Assembly: GCA_019694575.1 (NCBI GenBank)
Contig: JAIBBR010000018.1
Span: 1-51,976, forward strand
Direction: 5' to 3'
Source of the DNA: Myxococcaceae bacterium
GTDB taxonomy: Bacteria > Myxococcota > Myxococcia > Myxococcales > Myxococcaceae
Length of the DNA: 51,976 nt
The translations under genes were made by a program, and so were the position numbers. The notes beneath the pieces were generated by a model. That model saw only the letters and a list, made by a program, of their open reading frames with translations. It had not been told where the DNA came from and searched no databases. Each line of letters begins with the position of its first letter. Positions within the stretch are counted from its first letter, which is position 1. Below are positions 18,555-25,490 of the stretch, in pieces.

Positions 18555-19673
18555 ATGTTGAAGCACATCGTCATGTCGCTGTTATTGCTTACGGCATTTG
18601 CCGCCGCGCCGGCCTTCGCCAAGGCCGACGAAGACCCCCGCATTCAAATTGCCATCTTGCTCGACACCTCGAGCAGCATGGACGGGTTGATCGCCCAGAC
18701 GAAGGAGCAGCTGTGGCAAATCGTCAATACCTTTGCCACCGCCAAGCGCGACGGCAAGAAGCCCAGGCTCGAGATTGCGCTTTACCAATATGGTAACGAC
18801 TCGCTTTCGAGCGAGGCGGGTTTCATTCAGCAGCTTTCACCGCTCACCACCAATTTAGATTTGATCTCTGAGAAGCTTTTTGCCCTGCGCACCAACGGCG
18901 GCAATGAATACTGCGGGCAGGTGATTCAGAAGGCGATTGATCAGCTCAGCTGGAGCGACAGCAAGAAAGACTTGAAGCTCATTTACATCGCCGGCAATGA
19001 GCCCTTTAACCAAGGCCCGGTTGATTTTCGCAAGGCGGTATCGAAGGCGATTGCCAAAGGCGTGGTGGTGAACACGCTGCATTGCGGTGACGAAGCCACT
19101 GGCGCGTCGACGGGCTGGAAAGAAGCGGCGATGTTGGCTGATGGCAACTTCATCACCATTGACCAAAACCGCGCGGTGGTGCGCATTGATGCGCCGCAAG
19201 ACCAAGAGCTGGTGCGTTTGAACGCGGCGTTGAACAAGACGTACATCGGTTATGGCCGTGGCGGCGCTGAAGGTATGGAGCGGCAGAGGGCGCAAGACGG
19301 CAACGCCGCGGCGATGGCCCCGAGCGCCATGGCGACACGTGCGGTGTCGAAGTCGACGGGTTTCTACGACAATTCTGGGTGGGACTTGGTCGATGCGAAG
19401 AAGAAGGGCGCCGTGAAGCTTGAAGCAATGGCGAAAGACGACTTGCCCGCCGAGATGCGCGAGCTGAAGCCCGAGGAGCGCAAGGCCTTCGTCGATGGCA
19501 AAGAGAAAGAGCGCGCTAAAATTGTCGAGCAGATCAAGGCGCTGAGCCAAGAGCGCGATGCCTTCGTCACCACCGAAACCAAGAAGCGCGCGGCGGCCGG
19601 CGCGGCGACCAGCGGTGGCGCGTTGATTCAGTCGGCCAAGACTCAGGCCGAAAAGAACGCGTTTACTTTTTAA
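18555..19673 (+). CDS. Secreted von Willebrand factor A domain protein
   Basis: 372 aa. ATG 18555 has AGGGAG upstream and a clean signal peptide cleaved after AFA (about residue 22). The VWA domain follows at once, with the metal-binding MIDAS motif DTSSS at 37-41 (ILLDTSSSMDG) and a later Thr/Asp pair. It therefore should bind a ligand or partner through a divalent ion outside the cytoplasm. The C-terminal third (about 290-350) is rich in Lys/Glu and probably helical. No transmembrane segment other than the signal is seen. Its neighbours, SMC before and a toxin-like module after, give no functional hint. Confidence 0.78.
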   Translation: MLKHIVMSLLLLTAFAAAPAFAKADEDPRIQIAILLDTSSSMDGLIAQTKEQLWQIVNTFATAKRDGKKPRLEIALYQYGNDSLSSEAGFIQQLSPLTTNLDLISEKLFALRTNGGNEYCGQVIQKAIDQLSWSDSKKDLKLIYIAGNEPFNQGPVDFRKAVSKAIAKGVVVNTLHCGDEATGASTGWKEAAMLADGNFITIDQNRAVVRIDAPQDQELVRLNAALNKTYIGYGRGGAEGMERQRAQDGNAAAMAPSAMATRAVSKSTGFYDNSGWDLVDAKKKGAVKLEAMAKDDLPAEMRELKPEERKAFVDGKEKERAKIVEQIKALSQERDAFVTTETKKRAAAGAATSGGALIQSAKTQAEKNAFTF

Positions 19674-19765
19674 GGCGAAGCCGTGGACTCACCGCGGAGC
19701 TCTTCGTTGGCAGAACTGGCGCTACTGCTCGAGGTTGAGATGGCGGGCTTGCTCTTACTCATGGC

Positions 19766-20353
19766 TCACGAGTCGAGCTTCATGAGGCGACGAAATTCCG
19801 CCAGTGCCGAGCTGTCAAGTACGGCATCGATTTCGACGAGTGCGTTCTCTACTTGGCCACGGTCGAAGGGGACCCCCGTCGCAAGCAGCGCCTTCACGTC
19901 ATCGAAGTCTTTGGGGCGGCCCGCCACCATCTTGTAAATGAGCAACGTCTCTAAGGGGCAAACCGGAACGCGAATGCCTGCCACGTTCCTCATTTCGCGG
20001 CGGCGCATCGCGTTGGCCTCAAAGGGTTGCATGGCGAGGCTCACGTCTACGGGCACCGCCGAAACGGTGTCCTCCAACAACAACACCAGATTCTCTTGTG
20101 CAAAGCGAAGTGCATCTTTGACACGTGGCCGTAGGCCGCTGCTGGCCGCAATCTTGAGCGTGTTGGGTAAGGCCGCTGCATCGGCAAGAAGTGCCACGTC
20201 GATGTCCGCGGTGGCTCTGGCGAAACCGTGAGCGATAACAGCTACACCCCCGATGATCGTTGCCGGGTATTCGCTCTTTTCGACGAAGTCCGCGACCGCC
20301 CTGAGGGCTTTCGTGAAGGGGTCTTGCCTCTTGCCGCCGCGAGCCTTACCCAC
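19766..20353 (-). CDS. AbiEii-like nucleotidyltransferase (toxin-like)
   Basis: Small nucleotidyltransferase of the AbiEii/AbiGii/MNT type, 195 aa from GTG 20353. The core is IIGGVAVIAHGFARATADIDV, with the GG pair at 35-36 and the metal-binding DxD at 50-52; a third acidic residue probably lies in PVDVSL. The C-terminal KMVAGRPKDFDDVKALL motif is also typical. These enzymes transfer nucleotides or phosphates to cell targets and often act as toxins in defence or addiction modules. ATG 20422 would lengthen the N terminus with Arg/Pro-rich sequence and is less likely. Its 5' end overlaps the upstream small gene in another frame. The partner is not the winged-helix AbiEi protein, so this is not a classical AbiE pair. 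Confidence 0.7.
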   Translation of the reverse strand: MGKARGGKRQDPFTKALRAVADFVEKSEYPATIIGGVAVIAHGFARATADIDVALLADAAALPNTLKIAASSGLRPRVKDALRFAQENLVLLLEDTVSAVPVDVSLAMQPFEANAMRRREMRNVAGIRVPVCPLETLLIYKMVAGRPKDFDDVKALLATGVPFDRGQVENALVEIDAVLDSSALAEFRRLMKLDS

Positions 20354-20544
20354 TTGGCCCGTACGGGCAGGGCGGCGTCTTCGTGGAGCCTGCGGTTGAG
20401 CTCGCTTTGGGCGACGGGCCATGTTGCCTCGATGAGAGAGAGCGCGAGTCGAACCGACTGTTCGGGTGCAAAGACAGGCGGTGCGACAGCCGCACCCGCG
20501 GCCATGCTGCGCTTCCATTTGAGGAGCTGCTGCTTCGAAGTCAT
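20242..20544 (-). CDS. Small partner of the nucleotidyltransferase, putative antitoxin
   Basis: 100 aa, placed just upstream of the toxin-like gene and overlapping it by 112 bp. Residues 20-73 (SVRLALSLIEA...LPVRAKWVRLAAARG) resemble the short helical proteins often encoded before such nucleotidyltransferases. The last 27 residues are Arg/Ser/Lys-rich, lie over the toxin reading frame and look like read-through, so the original stop may have been lost. The start ATG overlaps the TGA of an 85-codon open frame upstream (ATGA). Antitoxin activity is inferred from position alone. Confidence 0.5.
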   Translation of the reverse strand: MTSKQQLLKWKRSMAAGAAVAPPVFAPEQSVRLALSLIEATWPVAQSELNRRLHEDAALPVRAKWVRLAAARGKTPSRKPSGRSRTSSKRANTRQRSSGV

Positions 20545-20798
20545 CTCTTTAAAAAGGTTACCTGAAAACCATCGAGACGGTCGATGACGTGTTCGCCTAC
20601 CTGCGAAAAGATCATGTCGGCGAGAAAATTCCGGTGCGGTTTTTTCGCCTTTGAAACTTTGCTTCGAGCGATTTTGGGCTGGCTCACGGCCAAGTGTCGC
20701 AAGTGTGAGAGGTGCCCGAACGCTGCTCTCCCGGCAGAAAAGCTGTCGAATTCCTGCAACGGGTCCAAGGGTCTGCCGTCAAGTTGGCGAGTCGCCAC
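20541..20798 (-). CDS. Possible small ORF coupled to the antitoxin-like gene
   Basis: 85 codons ending in TGA that shares bases with the next ATG. It is unrecognised and its composition is weakly protein-like. Its right part overlaps the probable 5' leader of the lipoprotein at 20841, and its left part is antisense to the PDZ-like remnant. It is more likely chance open frame, but the ATGA junction is worth noting. Confidence 0.15.
   Translation of the reverse strand: MATRQLDGRPLDPLQEFDSFSAGRAAFGHLSHLRHLAVSQPKIARSKVSKAKKPHRNFLADMIFSQVGEHVIDRLDGFQVTFLKR
20553..20654 (+). pseudogene. 3' remnant of a PDZ-domain gene
   Basis: An open run with no start codon, bounded by TAA at 20550, reads IETVDDVFAYLRKDHVGEKI and then a few residues to TGA at 20652-20654. 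The pattern I..vdDv...L...vG..i.v...R is the end of a PDZ domain as in HtrA-type proteases. It appears to be the surviving 3' end of a lost gene, cut where the toxin-like module begins. The remaining 186 bp up to 20840 hold nothing I can name. Confidence 0.4.
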
Positions 20799-20840
20799 CG
20801 CTTTTCGTGGGGCCGTCGAAGGGTTAGAGACAGAACAAAC

Positions 20841-21947
20841 ATGACAAAGTTAGATTTCAGACAGGCGCTGATGTCGGTGAGTATGTTTTTGGCGTTGGGC
20901 TGCGTGGCTCCTCCGGCGATTCCACTGCAAGACGGTGGCGAAGAAGATGCTGGCCACGATGCGGGCAAACCCGTCGAAATGTTTTCCTGCAGCCCATGGC
21001 AACCCGCATTCAGCGAAGTACTCGACGGCGGTTTGATTCACTTGGAAACCGGCGGTGGTGTGAGCACCTTCGCGGTGTCTGACAACCGAGATCAAATCGC
21101 CTACCAAGTGCAAGACGGCACCGTGGTGGTGCGCGATTTCGATGCTGGCACCGAGCTGAAGGTGACGACGAAGCGCTCCTTGGCGGCGATCTTCGGTACC
21201 CGCCTCAGTGCCTCGTGGGTGATGCTCTCGGGCAGAGACGCGAAATACCAGCGCTTCAATTTTGAGACGTGTGCCCTCGATGGGCCGGCGATCAACGATT
21301 CGTCTGGAGGGCCGAACCCCTCAGACGACGTGACGCGAGATTCTCCGGCGATGTCGGGGCCGTACTGGTCGTGGACCTCGAATTCGGTACTCGGCAGAGA
21401 CCTTTCGATTGTCATTCCTGGTGCTGCGAGCGTCACCGTACCAGACACCGAAGTTCGCGTTTACAACGCGAGCCTCGCAGGCAGCCTGGCGCTCTGGCAG
21501 GCGACCAACAGCGTGGTGGGCCACCCCTTTTTCTTCCGCTTTAGAGATCTCAGCTCGGGTTGGAACACCGAGCGCGAAATCGTCAGCCATGGAGCCTTAA
21601 GCGACCCCCATCTGCGTGTGTCAGCAGGTTGGACAGTGTGGGTCGACTCGCCGGCGACTGGCACGTACGCCGTGCACGCGCTGGAAACCGCCCAAGCCCA
21701 TGACGCGGGAATTATCGACCTGGCGAGCGGTTCAATTCGGCCGATGACACTCGCGCTCAAAAATGGCGTGGTGGCTTGGGCCGAAACCATGCCTACGCCG
21801 GTGCTGGCGTGGAGCGATCTCAATATCGACGGAGGTGTTCAACGCCAGCCCACGCCAATGGGTTTTGCCGGCATGGAGCTCCATTCTGCGGGCCTGGTGT
21901 ACAGCGTCGACGGCGAGCTCTACATCGACCCTTCGTTCAAACGCTGA
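20841..21947 (+). CDS. Lipoprotein with beta-propeller-like repeats
   Basis: 368 aa, unknown function. ATG 20841 gives a signal ending in LALGC with Cys21, followed by a linker with DGGEEDAGHDAG typical of myxobacterial lipoproteins. The mature part has repeated strands such as DNRDQIAYQVQDGTVVVRDF, ALWQATN and VYSVDGELYI, a TolB/WD40-like beta-propeller pattern. It ends 15 bp before the end of the convergent DUF58 gene, so no separate terminator fits between them. Longer in-frame starts upstream lack a signal peptide and are rejected. Confidence 0.65.
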   Translation: MTKLDFRQALMSVSMFLALGCVAPPAIPLQDGGEEDAGHDAGKPVEMFSCSPWQPAFSEVLDGGLIHLETGGGVSTFAVSDNRDQIAYQVQDGTVVVRDFDAGTELKVTTKRSLAAIFGTRLSASWVMLSGRDAKYQRFNFETCALDGPAINDSSGGPNPSDDVTRDSPAMSGPYWSWTSNSVLGRDLSIVIPGAASVTVPDTEVRVYNASLAGSLALWQATNSVVGHPFFFRFRDLSSGWNTEREIVSHGALSDPHLRVSAGWTVWVDSPATGTYAVHALETAQAHDAGIIDLASGSIRPMTLALKNGVVAWAETMPTPVLAWSDLNIDGGVQRQPTPMGFAGMELHSAGLVYSVDGELYIDPSFKR

Positions 21948-21962
21948 AGCGGCAGGCCGCGC

Positions 21963-23297
21963 TCACAATTGTCCGCGTGTTTTTATTTCTAAATACGCGT
22001 TCACCGTAGCGGTGCCCAATTCTGCGGCGGGCGTACGCACCACCCGCGCGCCCGACTCTCGCAAGTTCGCTGCTGTCTTACGAAAAGCCCCTTCGAGCCG
22101 CTGGGCAACACGGCGTGCATACGCTTCATCAACACTGCGGGGAGCCGCTTGGCTGATCTGCTCTACCCGGGTGTCTTTGAACGAAACCACCAAGGGAAGA
22201 TGCCGTGGAGACAACCGCCGCGCATGACGCCACAACATTTCTGCGCTTTCTGGGTCTGACAGCTCGGTCAGCAGCACCACCAGCATGCGCCGCGGGGTCT
22301 GCGTGAGTGTTCGATCAATCGCCAGCGCATAGTCGCTCTCTTCGAGCGATGCGTCGACGCGGTACAACAGCTCGCTGAGCGCCTTCAACGCCGCGGTGCC
22401 TTTGCGCACGGGCATGGCCGCCTTCACTGTCGTGGCGAAGGCCAGCATGCCGACGTGATCTCCCTGCGCGACGCACGCGCGCGCCAACCGCAACGTCGCG
22501 TCTACTGCCAAGTCTACCTTGCGCCGGCCGTCGAGCTCGCCCGCCATGTGCCGGCCGCAGTCGAGCAGAATCATCACCGCCTGGTTCTGCTCGGGCCGAT
22601 ATACCCGCACCATTGCTTTGGCGCGGCGCGCAGTGGCTTTCCAATCGAAATGCCGGCGGTCGTCGCCCACGCGGTATTCGCGCAGCGACTCGAACTCGCG
22701 GCCGTCGGCGAGCTTCTGCATCACCCTTTGCGACACGTCGAGTTGTGCCGAAGCGAGCGCTATCGCGTCACGGCCCAGCACCGACAAGTCAGGGTACACC
22801 TTGGCCTGCTCTGTGAGACCAACGCGAAACTGCCGGCCCGCCAACCCCAACGGCCCCCAGGTGCGCACGGTGAGTGGCCCCACCTGCACGTCGCCCCGCC
22901 GCCGCGGGGTCAATGCCCATTCTGTGTGCACCACGGCTTGCTCATTCAACGAAAAGGGTTGGCGTCGCCCTTCGGTGAGTGGCCCCGCCGTCACGCTGTC
23001 TTCCCACTCGCCGCGCAGGTTGCCTTTCGCACCGGGAGGCAGCTCGAGCGTGATGCCCACCCGCTGTGAAACACCACACGAAAGAATCGGCGGCAAACGG
23101 CGAGAGGCGATGATGCGCTCGGCGGTTGGGGCTTTCCAAATGTCGATGCCGCACAGCACGCACACCGCCGCGTCGAATGCCAGCGCCAACAACAGCCAGT
23201 CAGAAGAGAGCACCGAGAGCGCGGCTGGTAGCAACCCCAGGGCCAGCCCCGCCGCCGCGCGCGCCGTGAGCACCGGCACCCATGCGCGCTGAACCAA
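21963..23297 (-). CDS. DUF58-family protein with VWA-like fold
   Basis: 444 aa, last gene of the zinc-ribbon/MoxR/DUF58 operon. Two hydrophobic segments lie near residues 15-50. The hallmark DUF58 motif REYRVGDDRRHFDWKATAR sits around 205-222, followed by a VWA-like domain whose metal site is degenerate (LLDCGRHM instead of DxSxS). DUF58 proteins are usual partners of MoxR ATPases and may act as substrates or scaffolds for metal insertion or complex assembly at the membrane. The frame begins with TTG 23297, 5 bp after the MoxR stop; a downstream in-frame GTG is possible. The usual transglutaminase/DUF4129 partners are absent. Confidence 0.85.
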   Translation of the reverse strand: MVQRAWVPVLTARAAAGLALGLLPAALSVLSSDWLLLALAFDAAVCVLCGIDIWKAPTAERIIASRRLPPILSCGVSQRVGITLELPPGAKGNLRGEWEDSVTAGPLTEGRRQPFSLNEQAVVHTEWALTPRRRGDVQVGPLTVRTWGPLGLAGRQFRVGLTEQAKVYPDLSVLGRDAIALASAQLDVSQRVMQKLADGREFESLREYRVGDDRRHFDWKATARRAKAMVRVYRPEQNQAVMILLDCGRHMAGELDGRRKVDLAVDATLRLARACVAQGDHVGMLAFATTVKAAMPVRKGTAALKALSELLYRVDASLEESDYALAIDRTLTQTPRRMLVVLLTELSDPESAEMLWRHARRLSPRHLPLVVSFKDTRVEQISQAAPRSVDEAYARRVAQRLEGAFRKTAANLRESGARVVRTPAAELGTATVNAYLEIKTRGQL

Positions 23298-23302
23298 AGC
23301 GC

Positions 23303-24232
23303 TCAGCGTGGTACCTCGGTGCGATCAAGCAAGGCGCTCACGGTTTGCTCCGCGCTCAAGCCCTCGATTTCGGCCTCGGCTTTGAGCAACACGCGGTGAT
23401 TCAACACGCTCGCCGCTACTGCTTTCACTTCGTCGGGCGTGACGAAGGTTTTGTGCACCAGCGCCGCGCGCGCTTTGGCTGCCGCGAGCAGTGCCTGGGC
23501 CGCGCGGGGAGAAGCTCCCAGCCGAATGCGTGCATCTTCACGCGTTGCTCGCACCAGCCGCACCACGTAATCAATCACGCTCGCATCGACCCGAACCGAT
23601 GCCGCGTTGTGCTGGAGCTCGGCAATTTCGGCCGCGTTGAGCACCGTGCTGGCCTGAGGTTGCGCGCCGCCCCGGGCATGAAAGCGTGAGAGCATGTCTC
23701 GTTCAGCGGCGGCGTCGGGGTAGCCCACCCGAATGCGCATCAAGAAGCGGTCGAGCTGCGCCTCGGGCAGCGGGTAGGTGCCCTCGAGCTCAAGAGGGTT
23801 TTGCGTCGCCACCACGAAAAAATGCGCAGGCAATGAATGGGTCTGCCCTTCGAGTGTCACCTGCCGCTCTTCCATCGCTTCGAGCAGCGCGGCCTGTGTT
23901 TTGGGCGGCGTGCGGTTGATCTCGTCAGCCACCAGCACTTCGGTGAACACCGGGCCTTTCACCCAGGTGAATGAGCCATCGCTGGGCCGAAACACGCTGG
24001 TGCCCACCACGTCGCTCGGCATCAAATCAGGCGTGAATTGAATGCGGGCAAAGCGCAGCCCCAACGCCTGCGCCAGTGAGCGGGCGATGAGTGTCTTCGC
24101 CACACCGGGCACTCCCTCGAGCAGCACGTGGCCTTGGGCCAGAAACGCGGTGGTCAGGTCGGTGAGCACCCGTGGTTGTCCGCGCACCACTTCTGAGAGG
24201 GCGGCGTTGAGCCGATCGAGAGCCGCTGTCAT
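23303..24232 (-). CDS. MoxR-family AAA+ ATPase
   Basis: AAA+ chaperone-like ATPase, 309 aa. Walker A GVPGVAKT is at 40-47, Walker B is in [14 protein letters not shown], and sensor 1 is in [24 protein letters not shown], all diagnostic of MoxR. The C-terminal helical lid ends with [14 protein letters not shown]. The start ATG overlaps the stop of the upstream gene by one base (TAATG), and the DUF58 gene follows 5 bp later, so the three are one translationally coupled operon. The expected role is ATP-driven maturation of a partner complex with the DUF58 protein. An in-frame extension upstream overlaps the zinc-ribbon gene and is rejected. Confidence 0.93.
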   Translation of the reverse strand: MTAALDRLNAALSEVVRGQPRVLTDLTTAFLAQGHVLLEGVPGVAKTLIARSLAQALGLRFARIQFTPDLMPSDVVGTSVFRPSDGSFTWVKGPVFTEVLVADEINRTPPKTQAALLEAMEERQVTLEGQTHSLPAHFFVVATQNPLELEGTYPLPEAQLDRFLMRIRVGYPDAAAERDMLSRFHARGGAQPQASTVLNAAEIAELQHNAASVRVDASVIDYVVRLVRATREDARIRLGASPRAAQALLAAAKARAALVHKTFVTPDEVKAVAASVLNHRVLLKAEAEIEGLSAEQTVSALLDRTEVPR

Positions 24233-25011
24233 TACGCTCTTCCTTTCAGGCCCACCAACGTGCCGAGCAGGGCCAGCACGGAGCAAGGCACGGCGATGAT
24301 CGCCCCCAAGCCGGGCTTCGAGGCCCAAACGTCTGACGTGCCCACCGTCGCGCGCACCAGCACTGGGTTCCACGCGAGCTTGATGCAGACCAATGTCCAC
24401 AGAGGTATCAACACTGCGCAAGCGAACTGCAGGTACCAAGTGTTGGCTCGCTTGGCGCGCGCTACCCAGTCGCGTTCGCGGGCCCAAATTGAGCCGCACA
24501 ACGCGATTGAGAGCAGCAACACCCCAGCACCCAGGCCCATGAACCCCAGCGTGTCGCCTTCGAGCGCGGTCTGCCTCCACGGGAAGAAACAAGAAATCGC
24601 GACCAGGGCGCTGCCCCAGAAAGCGGCTTTGTCGCTGCCGCTCAGTTCTTGCAGAAAGAAGCGTGCTTCTTGCGCCAATTCTTCGGCGGCTCCGTAACCG
24701 ATGCCGATTTCTTCGCGGGCGCTCGCCTTGGGCGCGGGCCGAGGCGCAGGTGCGAGCACAGCGCGCCTTGTTCGCCCAGCTGCGGCTTCTTCTTCGCCAT
24801 CGTCGCCGACGTCGGTGTCTTCAGGTGCGGCCCGGCGCGGGGGCTCGGTGATTTCGTCTTCGGCCCACGGCGTGCCCTCGGCGGGGGTGTCTTGCTCCAA
24901 ATGTTCAATTGGCAATTCGCTTTGAAAGGCAGAGTTGTCGACGACGTAATCACACGCCGGACAAATGGCAGTTTTCGGAGCGAGCTGTGTGCCGCATTGG
25001 GGACAGCGCAT
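24232..25011 (-). CDS. Zinc-ribbon membrane protein
   Basis: 259 aa. The N terminus is a zinc ribbon with C3-x2-C6 and C17-x2-C20. An acidic, disordered segment follows (about 25-95), then about four membrane segments: ALVAISCFFPW, MGLGAGVLLLSIALCGSIWA, FACAVLIPLWTLVCIKLAW and IIAVPCSVLALLGTLVGL. The topology suggests an inner-membrane protein with a cytoplasmic zinc-ribbon tail. It is first in the MoxR/DUF58 operon, so it may recruit or anchor the ATPase. No named family recognised. Confidence 0.7.
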   Translation of the reverse strand: MRCPQCGTQLAPKTAICPACDYVVDNSAFQSELPIEHLEQDTPAEGTPWAEDEITEPPRRAAPEDTDVGDDGEEEAAAGRTRRAVLAPAPRPAPKASAREEIGIGYGAAEELAQEARFFLQELSGSDKAAFWGSALVAISCFFPWRQTALEGDTLGFMGLGAGVLLLSIALCGSIWARERDWVARAKRANTWYLQFACAVLIPLWTLVCIKLAWNPVLVRATVGTSDVWASKPGLGAIIAVPCSVLALLGTLVGLKGRA

Positions 25012-25076
25012 GGAGCGAAGTCTCTATAGCGCACCTCGCCGTACTTGAGACCCGTGAAGATCTCGAAACAGATGTT

Positions 25077-25244
25077 CTAAGGCGCCCGAAGTGCGGCAAT
25101 CGCCTCTTCGATGGCGCGGTCTGCGCCCGTGGCGAAGTCTTCAGCCCGAGGGTGAACCTCGATGTCCGGCACAATGCCGATGCCATGGTATGTGCCGCCA
25201 TCGACCTGGCGAACGTCCATTCCCGTGAAGCCGCGGTTTTCACC
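25077..25244 (-). pseudogene. C-terminal remnant of an S41 (tail-specific) peptidase
   Basis: Reads RGFTGMDVRQVDG, then TYHGIGIVPDIEVHPRAEDF and a helical end to TAG at 25077-25079. The pattern FTGM.V...DG..fHGiGI.PDieV....Df..G.D..ie.AI is the C-terminal end of S41/CtpA-type peptidases. The catalytic domain is missing: upstream sequence turns into unrelated DNA near 25250. It is a relic, not a functional gene. Confidence 0.6.
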
Positions 25245-25265
25245 ACAGGTGTTTGCAGCGAGCGC

Positions 25266-25433
25266 CCCACGTTTCGGCTGTGGAAATCGGCGGCCCAAGC
25301 GGCGCCAGTGACTTTGTACGGGTCAGAAACAGATTGGCTGGCCCACCCCGTGCCCTCTCCAGATGGAAAGAAACTCGCCCTTGCAGTGAAACAACACCTC
25401 ACCGATGCGTGGATGTTGGAGCTTCTTCATTAG
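25266..25433 (+). pseudogene. C-terminal remnant of a TolB/WD40-like repeat protein
   Basis: Reads TFRLWKSA, then SETDWLAHPVPSPDGKKLAL and DAWMLE before its stop. The SPDGKkLA motif and a D.W.LE ending are typical of the last blade of TolB-like propellers, often found at the C terminus of myxobacterial kinases or secreted proteins. There is no usable start and no upstream blades. It points toward the S41 remnant's broken end. Confidence 0.5.
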
Positions 25434-25451
25434 CGCTGCCCAGATGTTCTG

Positions 25452-25489
25452 TTGACAAGTTTAGACTTGTCAAGTTATGACTTGTCGAG
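25452..25489 (+). promoter_or_regulatory. Operator-like palindrome plus direct repeat before the ATPase
   Basis: TTGACAAGT (25452-25460) and ACTTGTCAA (25465-25473) form a perfect 9-bp dyad with a 4-bp centre. The unit GACTTGTC then recurs 15 bp further on (25464-25471 and 25479-25486), ending 4 bp before ATG 25491. Three half-sites covering the ribosome-site position suggest tight control. Because the ATPase itself carries an HTH, autoregulation is a reasonable inference. Confidence 0.55.
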
Positions 25490-25490
25490 A

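Larger units (their letters stand above)
25012..25490. other. 479-bp gene graveyard and promoter region
   Basis: No intact gene. It holds the 3' ends of two lost genes facing each other (25077-25244 minus, 25266-25433 plus) and then the palindromic operator of the ATPase gene at 25452-25489. Confidence 0.55.

Noticed and set aside
19766-20544. Classical AbiE type IV toxin-antitoxin pair
   Set aside because: The upstream partner is only about 75-100 residues and shows no AbiEi winged helix.
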